The notes under the pieces are model-generated. The model was not told where the DNA came from. It worked only from the letters and a program-made list of their open reading frames with translations, and ran no database searches. The translations under genes and the position numbers were made by a program. Below, piece after piece: positions 6,302 through 14,086 of a stretch of DNA of 64,000 nt (position 1 is the stretch's first letter; each line of letters opens with the position of its first letter). Source of the DNA: JBHOQS01 sp042408875 (GTDB lineage Bacteria > Chloroflexota > UBA11872 > JBHOQS01); contig JBHOQS010000016.1 of NCBI GenBank assembly GCA_042408875.1, positions 89,705-153,704 of the forward strand. The letters run 5' to 3'.

Positions 6302-8755
6302 TTACTCCAGGTACAGACGGTGGTACGCGGCGTAATTGCCGATGACGCGGCGGACGTAGTTCTGGGTCTCAGCGTAGGTGATCTGCTCGATGAACACGTC
6401 CATGTCGCTGGCACCGGATCCGGCGGCCCAGCGCGCGACATTCCCCGGGCCACCGTTGTAGCCCGCCAGCGCGAAGTAGACGTTGCCGCCGAACGACCGC
6501 AGCGTGCGCGCCAGGTACCATGCGCCGAAGCGTGCGCTGGTTGCCGGGCGGTAAAGCTCGTCCTCGCTGAAGCCAGCCAGTCCGAGCTGGGCCGCGATGA
6601 AGCGCGCGGTCGAGGGGATGACTTGGGTCAGGCCGCGCGCGTCCGAGCGCGAGCGGGCACGGGGGTCAAAGGCGCTCTCCTGCCGCACGAGCGCATAGAA
6701 AAGCAAGGGATCGATGCCCTGCTGCTCTGCCTCCGGCAGCAGCGCGTCGCGGTAGGGCAGGGGATAGAGCAGCTTTTGCAGCGCCACAGGGAGCTGGTGC
6801 TCCAGCACGTCGGGGAGCGCTGCCGCTGCGGCCAGGGCCGTGCGATACGCAAGCGATGGCGCGTCCTGGTCCCACAGCAGGAGGGCAAGCCCGGCCAGGG
6901 CGCCGGCCTCACCGCGGAACCGCTGCACGAACTCGCGCTGCTCATCGAGCGCGTCACTCCAGAGGCCGGCATGGGCGAGCAGCATGATGCGCTGCGTCTG
7001 CCAGTCCTCGGCGATATGCTCTGGGATCGCGCTCTGGCGTTGCGCCAGCCAGCCGCGAAGTGCCTGCCGCTCCGCATCGGTGATACCGGCGCGAGCGCGC
7101 ACCAGCGCCACAGCCGCGGCGGGGAACCCTGTTCCCTCATGGCCGCTCAGCAGCGCAGCCGCCCTGGCCGCATAGAACGATAACGGCGCAGCCGCGCGAG
7201 CGCCCTCCCAGTGGCGGCGCGCCCATGGCAGATCACCCTGCGCGGCCAGCAGCTTCCCCAGCCAGTAGTGCGCCGCAGCGCGTTGCACTCCCTGCTCCGG
7301 CCTGGCCAGCACTACCTCGAAGTCCTGGCGCGCGGCCAGATGCTGCTGCAGGCGAACGCGCAGCACCCCTGCCTGGACCAGTGCCTGAGAGGCCCGCTCA
7401 GACGCTGGAAAGCGCGCCGCCAGCTCCTCGAGCCACTCAGCTGCCTCACCAGGGCGGCCGAGCTGCTGCAAGAGCGACGCGCCTTCCCACAGCGCCTCCG
7501 CTCCCTCAGCGCTCTGCGGCGCATCGATAGAGAGCGCGTAGTATTCCTGAAGCGCCTGCTCTGTCCGGCCGGCGCGGCGAAGCGCGCTGGCCAGGATCAA
7601 CCGCACGGCACGGCGCTCACCGTCGGAGAGTGGCCCGGCGAGCGCCTGGCGCGCGGCGAGCTGGGTCCCCTCATGATCTGCTGTGGTCGAGAGCGCCACC
7701 GCCCGCACGTGCGCCGGGACAGCATCAGGGAGGATCCGCGCAAGCTGCGTGACGGCGGTCACCGCCGCCTGCCCGCTGATGACGTGCTGGAATACTGCTG
7801 CGAAGTACTCAGCCGCCCGCGCCAGATTGTCGGCCTGGAGCTGCGCTTCGCCGGCGCGGGCCAGCACCTCGGCCGCCCGTCCCGCCGAGAGCGCCGGGAC
7901 GAGACCGGCCGCTTCCTCCAACGTGGCGAGCGCCTCAGCGCGCCGGCCAGCGAGGCGCTCATACTGGGCGCGTACGAGCAGCACCCGCGCCGTCACCGAT
8001 GGATGAGCGGCAGGCGGCGCGAAGGAACGGAGTACATCGGCAGCCTCGGCGTAGTGCCCCTGCCCTGCGTAGATAGCGGCGGCGCGCAGTAGGGCGCGGT
8101 CGGCCAGTGGTGGGTAGGCGACCGCGGCTTGTCGGTACGCCTCGACAGCCAGGCCGGCCTGCCCGCTCTGCTCTAGCGCACTGCCGGCGAGCAAGCCAGC
8201 GATGCCACGCTGGGCCGCCGTTCCCTGCCCCTGGAAGGCAACCGGCGCCAGCGCGTCCACCGCCTCGCGGTACTGCAGATTGATCCACAGCGCCTGACCA
8301 AGCGCTAGACGCGCTTCGGCGAGGATGCTCTCGGACGCGCCCTGGGCCGTATCCAGCGCCCGCCTGGCCTGCTTGACGGCAGCGCTCCATTGCCCGCCGC
8401 GCACTGCGGCTCGCACTGCCTGTACCGCCTCGATCGTCGCAGTGTCAACCGGGCTCGCCGGGGCCACGGCCACGTCGAGCAAGGCTGCCTGCTCGACCTC
8501 AGCCGGCGGATCCGCTTCCTCCAGAGCAGGCGTCGCCGGTGGCCTGCTCGGTGGCGCCCACAGGGCCGTCGCTATCGCTACAACCACAGCTGCCAGGGCG
8601 CAGACCAACGCACCGGCGAGGCCAATCCGAAGCGGCGCATGGATGAGCGCGGAGTGTGCGCTCACGCCGTACAGGTGGGAGAGCAGGGCACGGAGATCAG
8701 GCCATCGCACCGGCGTGAATATCTCGCGAAGGCACCAGACCTGCGGCGCCCGCAT
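6302..8755 (-). CDS. soluble lytic murein transglycosylase-like protein with TPR array
   Basis: About 817 residues from the ATG at 8753-8755. The longer open frame to 8878 runs through AT-rich low-complexity DNA and is rejected. An N-terminal membrane anchor (GALVCALAAVVVAIATALW) is followed by a long helical solenoid of TPR-like repeats, residues about 90-640. The C-terminal SLT domain has VRQESAFDPRARS (catalytic Glu), ARGLTQVIPSTA and ALAGYNGGPGNV. It cleaves peptidoglycan glycan strands outside the membrane while releasing anhydro-muropeptides. The stop is 34 bases from the end of the convergent membrane-protein gene. The architecture resembles Slt70, but the solenoid here is built of TPR-like units. 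Confidence 0.9.
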   Translation of the reverse strand: MRAPQVWCLREIFTPVRWPDLRALLSHLYGVSAHSALIHAPLRIGLAGALVCALAAVVVAIATALWAPPSRPPATPALEEADPPAEVEQAALLDVAVAPASPVDTATIEAVQAVRAAVRGGQWSAAVKQARRALDTAQGASESILAEARLALGQALWINLQYREAVDALAPVAFQGQGTAAQRGIAGLLAGSALEQSGQAGLAVEAYRQAAVAYPPLADRALLRAAAIYAGQGHYAEAADVLRSFAPPAAHPSVTARVLLVRAQYERLAGRRAEALATLEEAAGLVPALSAGRAAEVLARAGEAQLQADNLARAAEYFAAVFQHVISGQAAVTAVTQLARILPDAVPAHVRAVALSTTADHEGTQLAARQALAGPLSDGERRAVRLILASALRRAGRTEQALQEYYALSIDAPQSAEGAEALWEGASLLQQLGRPGEAAEWLEELAARFPASERASQALVQAGVLRVRLQQHLAARQDFEVVLARPEQGVQRAAAHYWLGKLLAAQGDLPWARRHWEGARAAAPLSFYAARAAALLSGHEGTGFPAAAVALVRARAGITDAERQALRGWLAQRQSAIPEHIAEDWQTQRIMLLAHAGLWSDALDEQREFVQRFRGEAGALAGLALLLWDQDAPSLAYRTALAAAAALPDVLEHQLPVALQKLLYPLPYRDALLPEAEQQGIDPLLFYALVRQESAFDPRARSRSDARGLTQVIPSTARFIAAQLGLAGFSEDELYRPATSARFGAWYLARTLRSFGGNVYFALAGYNGGPGNVARWAAGSGASDMDVFIEQITYAETQNYVRRVIGNYAAYHRLYLE

Positions 8756-8827
8756 AGGCGCCACGCCGCAGATGGTACAGCGATAAATACAAAATAAAAA
8801 AATAAAAATACAGCAATAGACGCAACA

Positions 8828-8851
8828 CGGTCGCCTGACTGCTGGCGACCG
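8828..8851. repeat. hairpin CGGTCGCC/GGCGACCG in an AT-rich island
   Basis: Eight-base perfect arms with an eight-base loop, flanked by A-runs on one side (8853-8860) and an A/T-only stretch on the other (8785-8815). It lies between rpsU and the transglycosylase, both on the minus strand. It may end rpsU transcription, since T-rich RNA follows the stem on the minus strand after a gap, or mark the transglycosylase promoter. No U-tract directly follows the stem, so a classical terminator is not proven. Confidence 0.4.
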
Positions 8852-9013
8852 CAAAAAAAACAAAGCCCGGCAGTCCATCCCCCTGCTGCGAGCAGCGTCC
8901 TTCCTTAGCTTCCTTACTCTACTCTCACTAAGGAACTAAGGACAGACCGCCGGTCCGGCAGGCGCCCGATCGGTCACGGGCACCGCCGACGGACCGTCGC
9001 CGGTCTCGGGCAC

Positions 9014-9214
9014 TTACTGCTGAGCCTTCTGCTTCGCGGCGGCCTTGCGCGCCCGGCGGATTGCCTTGCGGCGGGCGGCGCGCATCTTCTCCCCCGGCGA
9101 GATAAAGTGGCGCTTCTGCTTCAGTTCCTTGAGCAGGCCGCTGCGCTGGATCATCTTGGTGAAGCGGCTCAGCAGGCTTTCCTGCGTCTCACCTTCACGA
9201 AGAGTAACCTGCAA
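9014..9214 (-). CDS. rpsU: 30S ribosomal protein S21
   Basis: 66 residues, begins at a TTG (9212-9214). The text VTLREGETQESLLSRFTKMIQRSG and the basic tail RRKAIRRARKAAAKQK are typical of bS21, a small ribosomal subunit protein near the anti-Shine-Dalgarno end of 16S rRNA. Length fits the family. An AAGGGTAGGT purine stretch upstream serves as ribosome binding site. Its promoter is described separately. Confidence 0.95.
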   Translation of the reverse strand: MQVTLREGETQESLLSRFTKMIQRSGLLKELKQKRHFISPGEKMRAARRKAIRRARKAAAKQKAQQ

Positions 9215-9289
9215 GGCTGTACCTACCCTTCCCTCTCTAGTGTCGGTCTCGACGTCGTCTGGTCTCGCTGTGAACTCTCTTGTTAATTC

Positions 9290-9318
9290 TTATTAGCAAT
9301 TCTGAGCAACTTTATCAA
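9290..9318 (-). promoter_or_regulatory. sigma70-type promoter of rpsU
   Basis: On the minus strand, TTGATA (9313-9318) is separated by exactly 17 bases from TAATAA (9290-9295), predicting a transcript start near 9283 and a leader of about 70 bases. The -35 hexamer lies in a 14-bp unit that is perfectly duplicated head to tail, so a second TTGATA sits 14 bp upstream (9327-9332). Confidence 0.65.
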
Positions 9319-9333
9319 GGCAACTTTATCAAG
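9306..9333. repeat. perfect 14-bp tandem duplication at the rpsU -35 element
   Basis: GCAACTTTATCAAG occurs at 9306-9319 and again at 9320-9333 with no spacer. It duplicates the -35 box of the rpsU promoter. Confidence 0.95.
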
Positions 9334-9477
9334 CAGTGTATCTCAACCCATGGGTCCCGACCAGATGACACAACGCCCCAGGGAGAAGTGCTGTGCTGGA
9401 TCGGGCCGGGAGGGAAGCCATCCTCCGAGCTCTGGCAGGCAGCGCGGACAGGTCCTCGCCCCGCGTCGGCAGCGCGG

Positions 9478-9544
9478 TATAATGCTGCCGCGAGTGCCCA
9501 CAGCACGCGTGCCCTGTGCGCTAGTGAGTATAGCGCACGGGCAC
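9478..9544 (+). promoter_or_regulatory. -10 element followed by a large inverted repeat upstream of the Ldh2-type dehydrogenase
   Basis: TATAAT at 9478-9483 is a perfect -10; no good -35 is seen. Downstream, the arms 9509-9523 and 9531-9544 (GTGCCC-T-GTGCGCTA against TAGCGCAC-GGGCAC) pair over 14 bp with one bulged T and a 7-base loop. No T-run follows. It lies in the leader of the dehydrogenase gene and could be a regulatory stem or a dispersed hairpin repeat. The remainder of 9335-9626 shows nothing else recognisable. Confidence 0.55.
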
Positions 9545-9626
9545 CTGGTGGTCAATGAATCTAGGAACCTACATCACCTACCCCTCTACAACGGCCGCAG
9601 GGCCTGAACGGGCAACAGGAGGACGG

Positions 9627-10694
9627 ATGCCACGGTTTTCTCACCAGCTCTTGGAGCAGCTCAGCCGGGAGATCTTCATTGCCGCCGGCGCCCCACCTGA
9701 CATCGCAGCGCATGTAGCGCACTCTCTGGTCGACGCCAACCTGGCCGGACACGACTCGCATGGGGTGCTGCGCATCCCCAGCTATCTGCAATTCATTCAG
9801 CAGGGTACCCTCAAGCCGGCTGAGCGCCCTGTGGTTGAGAAGGAAGGGCCGACGAGCGCGCTGGTCGATGGCCGGCAGGGATTCGGACAGATCGCGGCAA
9901 CGTTTGCCATGGACCTGGCGGTCGAGAAGGCCCTGGCCGTCGGCGTGGCCGCGGTAGGTATCCACCATTGCAACCATATCGGCCGCGTCGGGGAGTATGT
10001 CGAGAACGCGGCCAGGCGTGGATGCATTGGCCTGGCCCTCTACGGTATGAGCGGGCCACATGCGGGCAACGCAGCGCCATACGGCGGTGCAGCGCGCTGC
10101 CTGGGGACGAACCCTTATGCCATCGGCGTGCCGGCCGGCCAGCGCGCGCCGGTGGTCGTCGATTTCGCCACAACCACCATTGCCGAGGGCAAGATCAGGG
10201 TGGCGCGGGCCAAGCACGAGCCACTGCCGCCTGGCTGCATCGTGGACCGCGAGGGACGGCCGAGCACCGATCCCGAAGACTATTACAACGGCGGGATGCT
10301 CTTGCCGTTCGGCGGCCACAAGGGCTACGGGCTCTCCCTGGTAGCCGCCCTGCTCGGCGGGCTGGCTGCCGGCGATGGTCCGGTGCAGGACGGCCGGGTG
10401 AGCGGCGTGTTCATGCTGGCGATCAATCCCGCCGTATTTCGCCCTGCCAGTGAGTTCGGGGCGGTGGTGGACCGCGTGCTGCACAACGTCAAGAGCGTTC
10501 CGCCAGCACCAGGCTTCAGCGAGGTGCTCATCCCCGGGGAGCCGGAGGCACGCAGCCGCGAGCAGCGACTGCGCGAGGGTATTCCCCTCCCTGACGACAC
10601 CTGGCGTGCCCTGCAGGACGCCGCGGCAATGCTTGGGGTGCCACTACCTGCGACGGAACAGCCCGGGCGGGCAGACGAGGCCGAGGATGCGTGA
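9627..10694 (+). CDS. malate/L-lactate/ureidoglycolate dehydrogenase family (Ldh2) oxidoreductase
   Basis: 355 residues from the ATG at 9627, which has CAGGAGG just upstream. Family landmarks are the N-terminal helical region ending LAGHDSHGVLRIPSYL (catalytic His), then HCNHIGRVGEY, GLALYGMSGPHAGNAAPYGG, GTNPYAIGVPA and PFGGHKGYGLSLVAALLGG. Members reduce 2-oxoacids with NAD(P)H using an unusual fold distinct from L-LDH/MDH. Substrate cannot be assigned. Its stop overlaps the next small gene, and an amidase follows, which suggests amide or ureide breakdown, consistent with the ureidoglycolate branch of the family. Confidence 0.88.
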   Translation: MPRFSHQLLEQLSREIFIAAGAPPDIAAHVAHSLVDANLAGHDSHGVLRIPSYLQFIQQGTLKPAERPVVEKEGPTSALVDGRQGFGQIAATFAMDLAVEKALAVGVAAVGIHHCNHIGRVGEYVENAARRGCIGLALYGMSGPHAGNAAPYGGAARCLGTNPYAIGVPAGQRAPVVVDFATTTIAEGKIRVARAKHEPLPPGCIVDREGRPSTDPEDYYNGGMLLPFGGHKGYGLSLVAALLGGLAAGDGPVQDGRVSGVFMLAINPAVFRPASEFGAVVDRVLHNVKSVPPAPGFSEVLIPGEPEARSREQRLREGIPLPDDTWRALQDAAAMLGVPLPATEQPGRADEAEDA

Positions 10695-10920
10695 GCCAGA
10701 GCAGCATCTCCCAGAGCAGCATGGCAATGAGGCTGCCGCGCTGGCCCGGGGCGGTGTGCCGCCGAGGGAGCAGCAGGCTGGCGCGGGGGCAGATGTCTTC
10801 GAGGAGGACCCGATGGCCCTGGCGCAGGCAGCCCAGGAGCGGCTCGCAGGTAGCCTGGCGGCCATTCGCGCAGTTCCGCTGACCATCCGGGATGAGCCGT
10901 CGCTGGTGTTCCGGCCTTAA
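10687..10920 (+). CDS. small AtzG/DUF4089-like protein preceding an amidase
   Basis: 77 residues. ATG 10687 overlaps the last codons of the dehydrogenase gene, so translation is probably coupled. The first half is Glu/Gln/Ala rich and poorly constrained. The C-terminal part (ALAQAAQERLAGSLAAIRAVPLTI, ending EPSLVFRP) resembles the small GatC/AtzG-like proteins encoded just before AtzE/GatA-type amidases, which usually end in a VFRP-like tail. By analogy it would wrap around and stabilise the amidase encoded 72 bases downstream. Confidence 0.62.
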   Translation: MREPEQHLPEQHGNEAAALARGGVPPREQQAGAGADVFEEDPMALAQAAQERLAGSLAAIRAVPLTIRDEPSLVFRP

Positions 10921-10979
10921 AGAGTACGGCGAAAAAAGAGTACGGCGAAGGAATGGTCCAGCTTGAAAGAGTGGTCCAG
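10919..10979. repeat. near-tandem short duplications before the amidase gene
   Basis: AAAGAGTACGGCGAA occurs at 10919-10933 and 10935-10949 (one base between). TGGTCCAG follows at 10954-10961 and 10972-10979. The whole gap between the small gene and the amidase is built from these copies. Confidence 0.9.
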
Positions 10980-10992
10980 AAGGGCGGCATCG

Positions 10993-12456
10993 ATGCAGGA
11001 CGAGGGCCTGGCATTCGCTGGCATCGCCGAGCTGCGCAGACGGCTTGACTGCGGCGACCTCTCGGCGGTCGAACTAGCAGAGTTCTGCCTGCGCCGGCTG
11101 GAGCAGGTCGGTAGCCGTCTCAACGCTGTGGCCGCGCTGCTGGCCGAGCGAGCACTTGACGAGGCGCGCCGCGCAGATCAGGCCCGCCGGGCAGGCGCAC
11201 CGTGCGGCCCACTGCACGGCATCCCGTATGGCGCCAAGGACTTGCTGGCGGCCCGTGGGGCACCGACGACCTGGGGTGCGCCGCCGTTTCGCCAGCAGGT
11301 GTTTGATTTCGATGCCACGGTCATCGCGCGGCTGGCACAGGCCGGTGCACTTCTGGTGGCTAAGCTGGCGATGATCGAGCTGGCCGGCGGAGGCGGCTAC
11401 CGCTGGGCAGCTGCGTCGCTGCAAGGGCCGGCGCGCAACCCCTGGGACCCGACGCGGTGGGCCGGCGGTTCGTCTAGCGGCTCCGGTGCGGCTGTGGCCG
11501 CCGGGCTCGTGCCGTTCGCCCTTGGCTCAGAGACCTCTGGCTCAATCATCGCGCCAGCAGCATTCTGCGGCGTGACCGGCCTGCGCCCGACGTACGGCCT
11601 TGTCTCTCGCGTCGGGGCGATGCCGCTTTCCTGGACGCTGGATAAAGTGGGTCCGATGGCCCGCAGCGCTGAGGACTGTGCGCTCGTGCTAGAGGCGATC
11701 GCCGGGCCGGATGAAGACGATCCCTCCAGCGCCGGCCGCAGCTTTCAGTTCCAGCCGCTCCCGCCAGAGCATCTGCGCAAGCTGCGCATCGGCTATGCCC
11801 CGGCGGACTTCGAGGAGCTGGCTGCCGAGGAAGCCTGCCCGGCTTTCGCCGCTGCGCTGGAGACCGTGCGAGCGCTCGGCGCGGACATGGTGGAGATAGC
11901 ACTCCCGGACGACCTGCCGTCCGGCGCGCTGGTCCAGGTGATCATCGGTGCTGAGGCTGCGTCAGTCTTCGGCCCATTCATTGAGAGCGACGCGTTCGAG
12001 CTACTGGTGGACGGTCGGCAGAAAGCCGGCCTGCGCGCCGCGCTCTCGATCAGCGCGCGGGACTACCTGACGGCGATGCGCGTGCGTCGGAAGGTCCAGG
12101 AAGCTTTCCATGCTATCTTCCGTGAGGTCGATGTGCTGCTGAGCCCGGCGCGCCCCGGCCCGGCTACGCCGATCGATGAGCCGCTCGACGCGCCGCGTTC
12201 GGCGGTGCACCAGGGCGAGCAGAGCAAGCGGCCGAGCAACGCGAGCCTTATCCCGGCCGGCAACCTCGCTGGGCTCCCGGCGGTGTGCCTTCCCTGTGGC
12301 TTCACCACCACCGGTCTGCCGCTGGGCATCCAGCTCGTGGGCAGGCCATTCGAGGAGAACCTGCTGCTCTCGCTCGGTGCGTGGTACCAGCGTGAGACTG
12401 ACTGGCATCTCCGTCGCCCCCCACTCCTGGGGGAAGCGTCCTCCAGCGAAGGGTAA
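10993..12456 (+). CDS. amidase signature enzyme (GatA/AtzE-like)
   Basis: 487 residues from ATG 10993; a TTG at 10963 is an alternative. The catalytic Lys lies in HGIPYGAKDLLA. The Gly/Ser-rich block GGSSSGSGAAVAAGLVPFALG leads into GSETSGSI with the cis-Ser and nucleophile Ser. GVTGLRPTYGLVSR and SWTLDKVGPMARSAEDCALVLEAIAG are typical amidase signature text. It hydrolyses an amide bond in a small substrate; which one is unknown. It is not likely to be the tRNA-dependent GatA because gatB is absent here. It pairs with the small AtzG-like protein upstream. Confidence 0.9.
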   Translation: MQDEGLAFAGIAELRRRLDCGDLSAVELAEFCLRRLEQVGSRLNAVAALLAERALDEARRADQARRAGAPCGPLHGIPYGAKDLLAARGAPTTWGAPPFRQQVFDFDATVIARLAQAGALLVAKLAMIELAGGGGYRWAAASLQGPARNPWDPTRWAGGSSSGSGAAVAAGLVPFALGSETSGSIIAPAAFCGVTGLRPTYGLVSRVGAMPLSWTLDKVGPMARSAEDCALVLEAIAGPDEDDPSSAGRSFQFQPLPPEHLRKLRIGYAPADFEELAAEEACPAFAAALETVRALGADMVEIALPDDLPSGALVQVIIGAEAASVFGPFIESDAFELLVDGRQKAGLRAALSISARDYLTAMRVRRKVQEAFHAIFREVDVLLSPARPGPATPIDEPLDAPRSAVHQGEQSKRPSNASLIPAGNLAGLPAVCLPCGFTTTGLPLGIQLVGRPFEENLLLSLGAWYQRETDWHLRRPPLLGEASSSEG

Positions 12457-12548
12457 GCCAGGGCAGTGCAGGAGCACCAGCACTATGCTGGCACACTGCG
12501 AACGGCTCGGCACAGAAGTGTAATCAGTTAAGCAACAGTACCGCGAAG

Positions 12549-12573
12549 GGGTACTGCAAAAGGGTACTGCAAA
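12549..12573. repeat. near-tandem duplication carrying the ribosome binding site of the aldo/keto reductase
   Basis: GGGTACTGCAAA occurs at 12549-12560 and 12562-12573, with a degraded third copy just before. The last copy runs into AAAGGGGG, which is the ribosome binding site for the ATG at 12584. Confidence 0.85.
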
Positions 12574-12583
12574 GGGGGATACA

Positions 12584-13333
12584 ATGGAGCGCGTACAGTA
12601 CGGACGGACCCCGCTCGTGGTCTCACGGCTCTGCTGGGGCACGGGGTTGATGGGCAGGCTCAAGCACAACCTGAGCCCCGAAGAGGCGGCCCGCATCCTC
12701 TGGCGAGGCTACGAGCTGGGCGTTAACTTCTGGGACACCGCTGATGGCTACGGCACGCATCCGCATGTGGGCGCGGCGCTGCGGCCGCTGCCCCGCCAGG
12801 ACATCGTGATCAACACCAAGACGCCGGCCAAGACCTTTGAGCAGGCCAGCCAGGATGTGCGGCGCTACCTCCAGGAACTGGGCACCGAGTACATCGACTC
12901 GATCCTGCTCCATGGCATCGAGACAGTGGAAGAGCTGGAGAACCGCTGGGGTGCGATGGAGGCGCTGTGGCGGGCAAAAGAGGCAGGCCTGGTACGCGCC
13001 GTCGGTATCTCCACCCACCTGGGCACCGGGGCAATCATGGAGGCCTGTGCCACCAATCCGGAGATTGAGGTCGTCCTCACCACAGTGAACAAGGACGGCC
13101 TAATGCTGAAGGGCGATATGGCGGCGCACTTGAAGCTGGTCGAGCAGGTGTACCGCGCCGGCAAGGGCGTCTGCCTGATGAAGACGCTGGCGCAGGGCAG
13201 GTACGTCTCCAGCCCGCGGGAGTGCATCCAGTACAACCTCAGCCTGCCGTTCGCCCACTCGGTCTGCGTGGGTGTCAACTCCATCGAAGAGGTCGAGTTC
13301 GCAGTTGACGTCGCTCGCCCTGTGCCAGTCTAG
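12584..13333 (+). CDS. aldo/keto reductase family protein
   Basis: 249 residues, somewhat shorter than the usual 280-330. GVNFWDTADGYGTHPHVG holds the family Asp and Tyr, NTKTPAK the Lys, and SILLHGIE the His of the AKR tetrad. The C-terminal NADPH-binding region is brief (VCVGVNSIEEVEFAV). It would reduce or oxidise an aldehyde or sugar with NADP(H) in the cytoplasm. It sits between the amidase and a methyltransferase on the same strand; the last is seven bases away. Confidence 0.88.
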   Translation: MERVQYGRTPLVVSRLCWGTGLMGRLKHNLSPEEAARILWRGYELGVNFWDTADGYGTHPHVGAALRPLPRQDIVINTKTPAKTFEQASQDVRRYLQELGTEYIDSILLHGIETVEELENRWGAMEALWRAKEAGLVRAVGISTHLGTGAIMEACATNPEIEVVLTTVNKDGLMLKGDMAAHLKLVEQVYRAGKGVCLMKTLAQGRYVSSPRECIQYNLSLPFAHSVCVGVNSIEEVEFAVDVARPVPV

Positions 13334-13340
13334 CCAGCAG

Positions 13341-14039
13341 GTGCTCCCGCAGCAGGCGTGGCCGCGGCGCTGCCGGCGCTGTGTCCAGCTAGGCCTGCGC
13401 TACCAGCTCAGGGAAGAGTGGCTCGAGCTGGAGGGCGGGCCAGCGTTCCCGTTCCTGCGGCCGCGCCTTGCTGATAAGCTCATGGCCGACGCGCTGAAAG
13501 CGGGTGCAGCGGACCTGCCATACTGGAGCGAGCTCTGGGAGAGCGGTGTGGCGCTGGCCGGCCTGGTATGGCGGCGGCGCGGGGCCCTGGCTGGCCAGCG
13601 AGCTGTCGAGCTGGGCTGCGGCCTGGGCCTGGTCTCGGTCGTGGCGGCCCTGGCTGGGCTGTGCATCGTCGCCACCGATAAAGAGCCGCAAGCGCTGGCG
13701 TTCGCCCGCTGCAACGCCTGCCGCGTGCTGGGGCGCCCGCTTCCAGTTCGGCTGCTCGACTGGCGCTTGCCCCCGGCCGGGTTCGGCCCCTTCGACCTGG
13801 CCCTGGGCGCTGACGTCGCATACGAGCCCGGCCAGATCGAGCCGCTGCTGCGGGTGTGCTCCGCCCTGGTGCAACCCGGCGGCTCGTTCTGGCTCGCCCA
13901 ACCTGGGCGGCGGTCTGGCTGGGCCTGTGTGCGCCGGTTTACCGAGGCAGGCTGGCGCGAGACTGACCGACTGGAGCGAGCGATCCGGCTTCCCGGCAGC
14001 GATCCGGAGACCGTCTGGATTCACATCCTGGAACGTTAA
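13341..14039 (+). CDS. class I SAM-dependent methyltransferase (METTL21/Methyltransf_16-like)
   Basis: About 232 residues. GTG 13341, seven bases after the reductase stop, is the most plausible start; the frame is open further up inside that gene. The SAM motif is VELGCGLGLVSVVAALAG, followed by ATDKEPQALAFARCN and DLALGADVAYEPGQIEPLLRV. PYWSELWESGVALAG before the motif is typical of the protein-lysine methyltransferase-like group with a post-motif GADVxY in place of DxxY. The target is unknown. The N-terminal region PRRCRRCVQLG is Arg/Cys-rich. Confidence 0.82.
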   Translation: MLPQQAWPRRCRRCVQLGLRYQLREEWLELEGGPAFPFLRPRLADKLMADALKAGAADLPYWSELWESGVALAGLVWRRRGALAGQRAVELGCGLGLVSVVAALAGLCIVATDKEPQALAFARCNACRVLGRPLPVRLLDWRLPPAGFGPFDLALGADVAYEPGQIEPLLRVCSALVQPGGSFWLAQPGRRSGWACVRRFTEAGWRETDRLERAIRLPGSDPETVWIHILER

Positions 14040-14086
14040 GGGGGTAAGGTCACACTGGGGAACAGCGGGCTACATACTGACACAGA

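Noticed and set aside
8756..8878. 41-codon N-terminal extension of the lytic transglycosylase
   Set aside because: It is encoded by AT-rich low-complexity DNA and places Cys-rich hydrophobic text before a better ATG with its own membrane anchor.
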